Assembly (NCBI GenBank): GCA_033439255.1
Contig: CM065884.1
Coordinates: forward strand, 2,294,001 to 2,358,000
Length of the DNA: 64,000 nucleotides
Direction of reading: 5' to 3'
DNA from: Hericium rajendrae
Taxonomy: Eukaryota; Basidiomycota; Agaricomycetes; Russulales; Hericiaceae
Numbering within the stretch: the stretch's first letter is position 1; each line of letters starts with the position of its first letter. Positions 55,610 through 64,000 of this stretch are shown one piece after another. A program made the translations under genes and the position numbers. The notes under the pieces were generated by a model. It worked only from the letters and a program-made list of their open reading frames with translations. It was not told the origin of the DNA and searched no databases.

Positions 55610-56848
55610 CCTGGACAATCTCTCATACACCTGCCTCACCTCCCTACTATCGCCCATCATACCTTTCTTCTTTGAACCCTTCACCGCCGACATCTTCACC
55701 GAATCCCGACATCCATTCCATCAACCTCATCTCCCCTTTCCCATCGCCAACACCATCGAGGGTAGTGCACTCATCCCCCTCCTCCGCTATTGTGCTGTGA
55801 AGCGTTGGGAAGCCGAAGGAGTTTGGTTTCGATTGAGGTCGTGGAAACCACGTGCAGGTGCTATCTCCATTGCCTTATACGTTCGAATTCGAGTTTCCTT
55901 TGACGTCGACTTGCAAGAATTCACGTTCGGTGCCTCAGATATCGCTTACCACTGTCGCCAACCCAACCGAGGATCCCCTGCAAGTATCCTACCATCGACC
56001 TCGTTCCCCTTTTGCACACTAGGTCTCTTCACCCCCGAACCCTCACCTGAGCCTGTGTGGGCCAGAGAACGCCTCGGCCACCGATTCCTCAGAAACCCGT
56101 ACTCGGACCCCCTGTACCCTCGTGCTCTTGGTCGTCGCCCAGTTGCGGCTGACTTCTTCTAGACCTCACCATTGATCCCACCGACCCCCGTTTCCAGACC
56201 ACAGAACCATACCCACTCGGCGTCTTCGCCTCGCTCGACGAATACTTCATCTACACCCTTTCTGGCATCGTTCGAATAGACTTCGTCACTCCGGACGAGG
56301 ACGACGACGGTCCCGCACAGTGGTACTTCGCCGATCGTGACGACCAGGCAGACCTCGAGCTTAATGACTTCGACGTCGCAGCTACAGAACACCGTCGCCA
56401 ACACCCCGCTACCCCGCCGCTTCCCACCGTTGCCCTTCCTAGTGCAGATTCTCCCCCTGCTCGCACCACCCCACTTGTTGTTCCCCCAGGTATTACCTTC
56501 AACCCGGTAACCAACAACTACTACGCATACCGCTCTGACACCAATCGGCTTGTAGTCAGTTGGAGACCCAGCCTCGTAGAAGAAAGTGACCTGTGGTTTT
56601 GGCAGGCCAGTACCCTCTTCTTAACCACTGCAGAACTCGCACTCTCTCAAGCAGTTATAGAGAATCTCGCTCAGCAACAAGCTACCCGCCTCGATACCCT
56701 TCGGGCCCCACCACCACCACCTGTTTCGACGCCTACCCCAGTACCAGTCCCCTCACCTGCTCCACCCGTTGCCGCTGTTGCATCGACATCCACCGTCAAC
56801 GTCAAACCAACCATTGCCACAGCCCCCCCTGTTCAGCCATCCATCGAC
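55610..56848 (+). other. Leader and gag-proximal region of the young retrotransposon
   Basis: Between the 5' LTR and the recognised gag part. It contains open, Pro/Ser/Thr-rich stretches (for example 55797-56162 and about 56160-56850) that may belong to the gag product. I do not assign them. No clear tRNA-type primer site was recognised next to the LTR. Confidence 0.5.
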
Positions 56849-57838
56849 ATGTCCAACCCTGAGATCGGCGTCAAACCTGCTCCCTTTGAGGGAGATCGTT
56901 CCAAGTCCAAGGAATTCCAGCTGCGTATTCGCTTATTCCTTCGCGCCAACTCCACCCGGTATAAAGATGATACCGCCCAGATCTCCCTCTTCCTCGACCT
57001 CTGCCAGGGCCCTATCGCCGGCCAGTGGGCCACCCAGCGCGTCGAGGAGATCCTTGAGGATGACGATCTCGTGGCTGCAAAAACATCTCCAGCTCATGTT
57101 CCCCGCTACGCCAACCTCACCGCCCTTCGAACTCGCTTCAACTTGGACTTCTCTCCCCTTGACGACTCCAAGGATGCCTCCCATGCTATCCAGACCCTCC
57201 AGATGGGTACGCGCCCGGTAGTCGACTACATCACCGAGTTTGAGTCCTTCGCCCCTCGCACCGGCTACAATGACGTGGCCCTGATCGACTGGTTCCTGCA
57301 TGGCCTCAACAGCGCCCTGCGCGATGATTGCCAGCGCAGCTACCCCACGCCCACCACCCTGGCTGAGTGGAAGGCGAGGGCCCGTGACAGGAATGCTGCC
57401 TACCTCATGCGCACCCGGTTCCAGAGTCCCCGCCCTACAACTGGGCGCACCCCGGTGAGCACTCGCTCCCCTCAGTCCACATCTACTGGCCGATCCCGCA
57501 CAGTCGCTGCTACAGGTGCCCCACTGTCCAAACTCTCGGAGCCTGACCGTGAGCGCCTCAGGCGTGAGGGTGGTTGCTTCCGCTGCCGCCAGAAGGGCCA
57601 TGGCTTCCGCGACTGCCCCCTCAATGCCGACTCCAACCCCCGTGCCCCAACCCCTCGTGTCCGAGCGCTAGAAACCGGCTCTGCCCCGGGAGTAGCTCCA
57701 GAAGATGCAGCCGCCGCCCTTGCTGTCCCCGCCATCAACAGGTCCATCGCCGACTTATCGTCACAGTTGAAGGACTTGAGCGAGGAAGAGAGGGAAGAGG
57801 CAAAGGCTGCATTAAAGGATATGGTTGAGGGTTTTTAA
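56849..57838 (+). CDS. Gag part of family-A retrotransposon
   Basis: A 329-residue open frame with the retrotransposon gag fold region (KEFQLRIRLFLRANSTRY, FNLDFSPLDD, LHGLNSALRDDC). A CCHC zinc knuckle (CFRCRQKGHGFRDC) lies near residue 245, followed by a short acidic tail. Structural protein expected to form the particle. The true start may lie upstream. Confidence 0.85.
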   Translation: MSNPEIGVKPAPFEGDRSKSKEFQLRIRLFLRANSTRYKDDTAQISLFLDLCQGPIAGQWATQRVEEILEDDDLVAAKTSPAHVPRYANLTALRTRFNLDFSPLDDSKDASHAIQTLQMGTRPVVDYITEFESFAPRTGYNDVALIDWFLHGLNSALRDDCQRSYPTPTTLAEWKARARDRNAAYLMRTRFQSPRPTTGRTPVSTRSPQSTSTGRSRTVAATGAPLSKLSEPDRERLRREGGCFRCRQKGHGFRDCPLNADSNPRAPTPRVRALETGSAPGVAPEDAAAALAVPAINRSIADLSSQLKDLSEEEREEAKAALKDMVEGF

Positions 57839-57861
57839 AGCGCCCCCCGGTCACGTCGTCC

Positions 57862-58548
57862 GTGGGTGGCAAGAAACATTTCTTTGATCCGTCGAATCGC
57901 TTCTCTGTACTATCCGACCCCTGTGAGCAATCGTATCCATCGTCTTTGCGCATGTCCGCTATCACACCCAACCGTCAGACACCGTCCATTACGCTCCAGG
58001 CCAAGATTATCACTGCCCCGATCAAGAAACAAATCGACGCTGAGGCACTTCTCGATAGTGGTGCAGAAGGCATTATTATGCACCCCGAGTTTGCCAAGAA
58101 ACACCAGTTCCCCCTCAAGAAACTCCCTAAACCCTTTCCCGTTCGCAACGTGGACAACTCCGAAAACATCATGGGCTGGGTCCGCTATTCTGTCAACCAG
58201 AACATCCGCATTTACGCCAAGGACTCGACGTCCTTCCATGAGGAGACAGCTGAGTTCTATCTCGTTGATATTGGCGACTATGACATTATCCTTGGGACCG
58301 ATTGGTTACAGGAACACAACCCTGAAATTGATTGGGTCTCTCGTCGTGTTGACATGACTCGCTGCCCTCCCTCTTGCACCCTGAATAAGCCCCCGGTCAA
58401 AAACCTGTCCACTCGCTCAGAACACCGCCAATCAGCCCCTCGTCCACCAGTCCTCAGTACCGCTGCTGTACTGCTCCCCCCACCTTGCCCCCTCCATTGC
58501 TCCCACTGCCCCCGCCATTTGTTCCTGCCCCACTTCCCAAATACGTGA
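57862..58548 (+). CDS. Aspartic protease part of family-A retrotransposon
   Basis: Open frame with LLDSGAEGIIM (the D-S/T-G active site), NIRIYAKDSTSFHEETAEFY strands and IILGTDWLQEHNPEIDW, typical of retropepsin-like domains of gypsy Pol. The Pol frame starts within its 3' end (58485), so the two overlap. Confidence 0.85.
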   Translation: MGGKKHFFDPSNRFSVLSDPCEQSYPSSLRMSAITPNRQTPSITLQAKIITAPIKKQIDAEALLDSGAEGIIMHPEFAKKHQFPLKKLPKPFPVRNVDNSENIMGWVRYSVNQNIRIYAKDSTSFHEETAEFYLVDIGDYDIILGTDWLQEHNPEIDWVSRRVDMTRCPPSCTLNKPPVKNLSTRSEHRQSAPRPPVLSTAAVLLPPPCPLHCSHCPRHLFLPHFPNT

Positions 58549-61500
58549 TCCCTGCTCGCCGAGTCCAAGGTGTCCGTCTTCGCCGCATCCACCTGTCCAA
58601 AGTCCCTGCACGTCTGTTTACCGAGGATGATGACCCGCGACCTAACGTCGATGATGACTGGGTTGAAGAGGGTCTTCGCCTAGCTGGTGTTCTCCCTGAC
58701 TGGGACACACCACCCCCTCCAGATGACGACCCAGACTACCAACATACCATCCGTATCCGTCGCTCTTTCACCAATGCTCAGAAACTGGCTGAGCGTGTGG
58801 CCGCCCATGTTGCGGAGAAGTCCTTTGCTGAGATGGTTCCCCCTCAGTACCAGGATTTCCAACCCGTCTTCGATGAGGAATCCTCCCATCGCCTTCCTGA
58901 ACGTCGCCCTTGGGATCACGCCATCGACCTGAAAGATGGTTTTGAACCCCGTTCATGCAAGGTCTATCCCATGGCTCCCACTGAGCAGGAGGACCTCGAT
59001 TCGTTCCTTGATGACCAGGTCAAAAAAGGCTACATCCGTCCTTCCAAATCCCCTATGGCGAGTCCCTTCTTCTTTATCAAGAAAAAAGATGGAAAACTAC
59101 GCCCCGTCCAGGACTATCGCACCCTCAACAAGGGCACCATCAAGAATGAATATCCCCTGCCCCTCATCTCTGAACTCGTTGACAAGCTCAAGGGTGCCAA
59201 AGTCTTCTCCAAGATGGATGTTCGTTGGGGTTACAACAACGTTCGCATCAAGGAGGGTGACGAATGGAAAGCCGCCTTCAAAACCAACCGCGGTCTCTTT
59301 GAACCCCTGGTGATGTTTTTTGGTCTTACAAACTCCCCTGCCACGTTCCAAGGAATGATGAATGAACTTTTCAAGGATCTCATTGACACGGGCAAAGTCG
59401 TCATCTACATGGACGATATCCTCATTTTCACCGAAACCCTCGAAGAACATCGCGACCTCGTGCGCAAGGTCCTCCAACGCCTCCAGGACAATGACCTCTT
59501 CCTCAAACCAGAGAAGTGCTCTTTCGAGCAGCCCTCCGTTGAGTTCCTCGGTCTCATCGTCTCCCATAACACGCTTGCCATGGACCCCGTCAAGGTTGCA
59601 GGCATCGCTGAATGGCCTGCCCCCCGTAACGTCAAGGATGTCCAGTCCTTTGTTGGCTTTGGCAACTTCTATCGACGCTTCATCCAGGACTTCTCCAAAG
59701 TCGCCCGTCCCATGTTTGACCTTACCAAGAAAGACCATCCTTGGGCCTGGTCTGCTGAATGTCAACATGCCTTTGAGGCTCTTAAAGCTGCGTTCACCTC
59801 GTCCCCAGTCCTTATCATGCCTGACCCATCCAAACCCTACTTGGTTGAGGTTGATGCCTCAGACTATGCCACAGGAGGTATCCTATCCCAGCATGGGGAG
59901 GACGAGCAATGGCACCCTGTTGCTTACATCTCCAAGGCCTTCACTGCCCCTGAACGCAACTACGACATTTATGACAAGGAACTCCTGGCCATCATCCGCG
60001 CCCTCGAAGCCTGGCGGCACTACCTGGAAGGCTCTCCCCATACTGTGGAGATCTGGACTGACCATAAGAACCTGGAATACTTCAAGTCTGCCCAAAAGCT
60101 GAGTCGTCGTCAGGCTCGCTGGGCTCTCTTCCTCACTCGTTTCGACTTCACCTTGATCCACAAACCCGGTATTCATCACCGGCCAGATGCCATGTCGAGA
60201 CGACCTGACCATAGAGAGGGGGTGGACGACGACAACTCAGATCGTGTCCTCCTCGACCCCAAGTACTTCCAGATTCGTGCTACACGTCCAGCCGCTGTCA
60301 AGTCCATTGGCAATGCTGATCTTCGCCAACGCATTCGCAATGCCAAGACCAAGGATATCGAGGTCGTTCAAGCCCTTGACGTGATCCTGAACAACGGTCC
60401 TCGCTCCCTCGTCAAGAACCTCCAAGAATGGAACTATGAGGATGGCCTCATCCTCTTTCGTGGCAAAGTCTACATCCCTGCTGACAAGGACCTTCGGCGA
60501 GATATCGTCAAGCTGCATCACGACACTCCCATGGCTGGTCACCCCGGACGCTACAAGACCTATGAGCTCCTCAGTCGCAACTACTGGTGGCCCGGTATGT
60601 CTGTCTTCGTTCATGATTATGTTGATGGCTGTGCTACCTGCCAGGCCACCAAGGTTCAAAATCACCGCCCCCATGTTGAAACAATCCCCAATGCCATCCC
60701 TACCCGTCCCTTCCAAGACATTACCTCGGACTTCATCGTCAAACTCCCAGAATGCCAAGGCTATGACTCCATCAATGTGGTCGTCGACCGTTTTACAAAG
60801 CACGTCTCCTTCACTCCTTGTAACGAGACCATTACCAGTGATGGCACAGTCGACATCCTTTTTGACAGGATTTATCGGAACTACGGCCTCTGGGAACGCC
60901 TCATCTCTGATCATGGCCCACAGTACGCAGGCAAAGTCATGCGTGGCGTCTTTGACAAACTTGGTATCAAGTCCTCCCTCAGCACCGCCTATCATCCACA
61001 GACCGATGGCGAGTCAGAACGCGTCAATCAAGAACTCGAGCAATTCCTTCGTACCTTCTGCAACTACCGTCAGGACGATTGGGTCCAATGGCTCCCTTAT
61101 GCTGAGTTCTCGCACAACCACCGTATCCACAGCGCCACTAACCGAGCTCCATTTGAAATGCTCCTCGGCTATATTCCCACTGCCATCCCCACTGTCAACC
61201 CCACATCGTCTACACCCGCCGTCGAGGATCGTTTCCGTCACCTCGAACAACTTCGCACTGAGGTCCAGGCCAGCCTTCAAACAGCTGCTGATCTCATGAA
61301 GCGCAACAACCAGGACCATATGCATGACACCATCCACTTCCAGGTTGGCGACAAGGTCTGGCTCGATGGCAAGAACATCAAAACCACACGACCCAAAGCT
61401 AAGCTTGCTGATCGACGCCTGGGACCTTTCGAAATCACTGACGTCCTGGGCCCAGTCTCTTATCGACTGAAGCTACCACCCACCTGGCGTATCCACCCGG

Positions 61501-61967
61501 TGTTCCACACGTCCCTGTTGTCCCCTTACAAGGAAACCGATGCTCATGGTCCCAACTTCCCTGCACCACCACCTGACCTTGTGGAGGGCGAGGAAGAGTA
61601 CGAAGTTGAGTCTGTCCTCGATGCTCGTCTCACTCGGAACAAACGCGGCATTGAATATCTCGTCAAATGGGCAGGCTACCCTGATTCAGAAAATCAGTGG
61701 CTTTCACGTACCTCCCTTTCCAATGCCCATGGTGCAATCACCGACTTCTACACCCGCCATCCGCATGCACTCAAGGCTCCCAATCTTCGTGGACTCATCT
61801 ACCTCGATCCCGTCCATGCTCATCACGCACTCCAGGCGAAAGTGCGTCTTAGAGAGGGGGTGATGTCACGGATCGCTCCATTTCTCTCCGCCTTCTTCTC
61901 TGCCATCAAGGCATCGCGTCGGTCATGTGCTCCAGCAGCCCCATCACATGTTCACTTCCTCACATGA
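58485..61967 (+). CDS. Pol part: reverse transcriptase, RNase H, integrase, chromodomain
   Basis: A 1160-residue open frame. Reverse transcriptase: KKDGKLRPVQDYR, FSKMDVRWGYNNVRI and VVIYMDDILIF (the YMDD catalytic motif, about residue 308). RNase H: VEVDASDYATGG and ELLAIIRALEAWRHYLEG. Integrase: an H-H-C-C zinc region (HPGRYKTYELLS, CATCQ), a D-D-E core with DFIVKLPECQGYDSINVVVD and GESERVNQELE. C-terminal chromodomain: EYEVESVLDARLTRN and YLVKWAGYPDSENQWLS, which in this family can direct insertion to particular chromatin. Its end overlaps the 3' LTR. Confidence 0.95.
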   Translation: MPPPLLPLPPPFVPAPLPKYVIPARRVQGVRLRRIHLSKVPARLFTEDDDPRPNVDDDWVEEGLRLAGVLPDWDTPPPPDDDPDYQHTIRIRRSFTNAQKLAERVAAHVAEKSFAEMVPPQYQDFQPVFDEESSHRLPERRPWDHAIDLKDGFEPRSCKVYPMAPTEQEDLDSFLDDQVKKGYIRPSKSPMASPFFFIKKKDGKLRPVQDYRTLNKGTIKNEYPLPLISELVDKLKGAKVFSKMDVRWGYNNVRIKEGDEWKAAFKTNRGLFEPLVMFFGLTNSPATFQGMMNELFKDLIDTGKVVIYMDDILIFTETLEEHRDLVRKVLQRLQDNDLFLKPEKCSFEQPSVEFLGLIVSHNTLAMDPVKVAGIAEWPAPRNVKDVQSFVGFGNFYRRFIQDFSKVARPMFDLTKKDHPWAWSAECQHAFEALKAAFTSSPVLIMPDPSKPYLVEVDASDYATGGILSQHGEDEQWHPVAYISKAFTAPERNYDIYDKELLAIIRALEAWRHYLEGSPHTVEIWTDHKNLEYFKSAQKLSRRQARWALFLTRFDFTLIHKPGIHHRPDAMSRRPDHREGVDDDNSDRVLLDPKYFQIRATRPAAVKSIGNADLRQRIRNAKTKDIEVVQALDVILNNGPRSLVKNLQEWNYEDGLILFRGKVYIPADKDLRRDIVKLHHDTPMAGHPGRYKTYELLSRNYWWPGMSVFVHDYVDGCATCQATKVQNHRPHVETIPNAIPTRPFQDITSDFIVKLPECQGYDSINVVVDRFTKHVSFTPCNETITSDGTVDILFDRIYRNYGLWERLISDHGPQYAGKVMRGVFDKLGIKSSLSTAYHPQTDGESERVNQELEQFLRTFCNYRQDDWVQWLPYAEFSHNHRIHSATNRAPFEMLLGYIPTAIPTVNPTSSTPAVEDRFRHLEQLRTEVQASLQTAADLMKRNNQDHMHDTIHFQVGDKVWLDGKNIKTTRPKAKLADRRLGPFEITDVLGPVSYRLKLPPTWRIHPVFHTSLLSPYKETDAHGPNFPAPPPDLVEGEEEYEVESVLDARLTRNKRGIEYLVKWAGYPDSENQWLSRTSLSNAHGAITDFYTRHPHALKAPNLRGLIYLDPVHAHHALQAKVRLREGVMSRIAPFLSAFFSAIKASRRSCAPAAPSHVHFLT

Positions 61968-62286
61968 CCTGGGGCTATCCTTCACCCATGCCCTTGTTCC
62001 CCTTTGGGACATCCTATTGTTCTCCCTCCCATTGTTCTCCTTTTGGCCACCATTGTTCTCACTCTATTGTTCGACCCGTTATGGTGTCCATTGTTCTTTT
62101 CCCATTGTCGTCCCAGTACTTATAGGCTCCCTGTCGCTCGCCTATTTCCCTAGATTGTCCATTTCGTCTGTACCGTACTGTACCTCCAATACAGGTCACT
62201 GCGCTGCTAGTCGCTCTCTGCTCTCTCGCTCCCATCATCGCTGGTGACTTGGGTGGTTCTCTGCTGTCTACGACCGAGTCTTGACA
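61864..62286 (+). repeat. 3' LTR, family A
   Basis: 423 bp, identical by eye to the 5' LTR. Confidence 0.95.
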
Positions 62287-62291
62287 AGCAT

Positions 62292-62731
62292 AGCCTTTGT
62301 TTATAACTGTTTTGTACCAGCCATAACAAGGCAGTAAGTAGAAGTCTTGATCTTTTTTTAAATCAGTTTGAAATTGATGATGAATTATTTGTTATTTTCT
62401 ATATTTACTGTCCATTGCTCTTCTCTGATAGATGGGTAGAAATCTAATAGCAGGTCATATCAAGTATCAAACTGTGCCAGATTGGATATAGTCTAAGCCA
62501 TCATTTTATCACTATTAGATCTTAATCCTTAGCAACTTTGAAAAGGCTTAGAAATCTTATATTCTATGTAATATTTGTAGAAAACCATTTTTTTTTACTA
62601 GTATATCCTTTTAGCTAACCTGCTGTATATCTTCAAAAATATAAATTCGAATTCTGACACGAATCCTTTCTTCAACTTTGTACTCATAGAATAATGAAAA
62701 CAGAAAATTAAGGATTTAGAGAAATCACTAT
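62292..62731. other. Downstream region of the V-ATPase gene, no gene seen
   Basis: AT-rich 440 bp between the retrotransposon and the stop codon of the minus-strand V-ATPase gene. It probably holds that gene's 3' untranslated region and polyadenylation signals. Confidence 0.6.
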
Positions 62732-64000
62732 TTACAAAGTCTGCCATGGATGGCTAACTAGTGCTTGCACAGACTTAAGTGCTTGATATCGAACATTAGG
62801 ATCTTCATGTGACATGAGCTCCATTACACGAGTCTTCGCGCCCAGATCAACAAGCATTCTGATAATACTTTATAAACACAAAACAAAAAATAAAGTTAGA
62901 AACTTACTTCTTGCCACGTTCATAGTGTTTGGCATATTGGCCAAGGTCATGAGCTGCCACAGCCAGTACAACTGGGTCTGTTGACTCTTGTAAAAGCTGG
63001 ATAAGTTGCCTAAAAGAGTAAATAAATCGAGTGTGAAGGCGGGCAGAAGCACAAATCATACTTAAGACTCATGCAGTCTTGTTCGTTGAATTTGACAATA
63101 GACATTCTCCAAAATGTGTCGGAATCATGCACCGGAGACCATGTCAGATGCCCAGATGTCAGCTCTGAGTTGTACTCATCCCACGTGCTGGAACTGCTAT
63201 CAGCACAGTGCACTAACACGCGTGATCAGTGACTGAAACATACGTCAAACTCTCAGACCGGGACCTGAGTTCATCTTGAAGGTACTGTATATCCTCCACG
63301 ATATCTTCGTCTGACCACTTCCGCAACGCAAGATTGTTACAGAACGGTAGCAGTTCGGTAGCGAGCATGGTGGGAAGGTTCGCAGAAGGGGCTTTCGAGA
63401 CGAGGTTCTGTTCAACTAGTTCAGCAACAGGCACAGAAAGAGCACAATAGAAAAAACCTTTAACATAGCGATGATTACCCGGATAACCTTCTCCTTTACT
63501 GCTGCTTGGGCAATATCAACGACAACTGGTATAAGACCGTATTTCCTAAGTGCAAATGAAGACTCGCACATAATACTAATTGAGCTCCCGTGACTCACTT
63601 ATTTATCTCTTCGGCAACTTCTTGTTCAAAAGTGAGCATCCAAAAGCAGAATGCGATTTGGTAGTTCATCTGGGGACCAGAGTTCGATTTTAAAATATCG
63701 ACTAGGCTAGCTCACAGTCAACGCAATTCAGATACTTATGAGTAAACGGACTTACGCATGGATCAAGGTAGGCATAGCCCAAACAGCTCTGCGAACCTCA
63801 GTTCGCGGAAGTAAAACTTCAAGACACTGTACTGCGATATCCCGCTTCTGCGGTGATGATGTTTGAATGAAGGAGGATGCCAAAATGCGAAGGAAGGCTT
63901 CAATATGAGGAGAATAGACCGTGACCGATCCTGAACTGATTTGGCACAAGCTTTAATGGATGTGGAAAACTTCGAAAAAAAGGTCGCGTACCTCAAAAGT
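62732..64000 (-). CDS. VMA13: V-type proton ATPase subunit H, C-terminal part
   Basis: Host gene continuing beyond the right edge. Minus-strand exons: 63992-64000, 63756 to about 63930, 63599-63706, 63458-63545, 63244-63407, 63062-63196, 62908-63009 and 62732-62858 (stop TAA). Introns are 43-58 nt. Splice phases agree by hand from exon 63756 onward. Conserved blocks: GPQMNYQIAFCFWMLTFEQE, YGLIPVVVDIAQAAVKEKV, RVIIAMLKNLV, SPVHDSDTFWR, QLLQESTDPVVLAVAAHDLG, YAKHYERGKK and SHEDPNVRYQALKSVQALV. These match the armadillo-like C-terminal domain of subunit H, which couples the V1 and V0 sectors and silences free V1. The 63458 donor is GTTTTT, which is unusual. It acts at the vacuolar membrane in ATP-driven proton pumping. 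Confidence 0.93.

Larger units (their letters stand above)
55187..62286 (+). mobile_element. Young family-A Ty3/gypsy chromodomain retrotransposon
   Basis: 7.1 kb. Two LTRs of 423 bp (55187-55609 and 61864-62286) that I find identical by eye, flanked by a 5-bp duplication AGCAT (55182-55186 and 62287-62291). A polypurine stretch lies at about 61851-61863. Order of parts: leader, gag with a CCHC knuckle, protease, reverse transcriptase, RNase H, integrase, chromodomain. This order is that of chromoviruses. It looks largely whole and very recent. I did not establish whether every part is open. Confidence 0.95.

Noticed and set aside
55797-56162. ORF in the retrotransposon leader as an independent gene
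   Set aside because: Lies inside the retrotransposon between the LTR and gag. No known domain; described only as leader or gag-proximal.

Overview
The window looks like a transposon-rich stretch of a basidiomycete (probably agaricomycete) genome. The evidence is a Plavaka-type (CACTA-like) DNA transposase family present three times, chromodomain Ty3/gypsy elements, introns of about 42-60 nt with GTAAGT donors and CTAAC branch sites, and a multi-intron V-ATPase subunit H gene at the right edge. That gene (62732-64000, minus) is the only clear host gene. Almost everything else is mobile DNA inserted into mobile DNA.

Layout. 1-6276: two GC-island elements (called G1 and G2 here) interrupt a decayed Ulp1-like gene of an old Plavaka element (P2). 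6277-17947: Plavaka element P1, with a decayed minus-strand transposase, an array of palindromes and a plus-strand accessory gene. 17948-24797: the rest of P2 (stem-loops, G3, transposase). 24798-34143: retrotransposon remnants of two families (A and B), a large foldback repeat, small MITEs, and G4 inside a family-B LTR. 34144-44170: a family-B LTR split by a MITE that is itself split by a 3.9-kb element (F1), then a sister element F2 (39033-43782) inside a decayed G copy (G5). 44171-54269: Plavaka element P3, with a perfect 28-bp terminal inverted repeat and a TG target duplication. 55187-62286: a very young family-A retrotransposon with LTRs identical by eye and an AGCAT duplication, inserted downstream of the V-ATPase gene.

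Common themes. Elements with CATCAG...CTGATG ends repeatedly show 2-bp target duplications (TC, CA, TG, TA). P1, P2 and P3 share a two-gene divergent plan: a transposase opposite either a low-complexity accessory gene (P1, P3) or a Ulp1-like gene (P2).

The most unusual signal is a set of short stem-loop cassettes. Each element has its own stem sequence, usually tandem, with paired changes in both arms. In the G and F elements the stem-loop sits exactly at the 3' splice site of a tiny intron, on both sides of a bidirectional promoter, and several copies also carry RFX/X-box-like palindromes. I know of no described system with this architecture. All functional readings of it are inference. Coordinates of splice sites and element edges were read by eye and may be off by a few bases.
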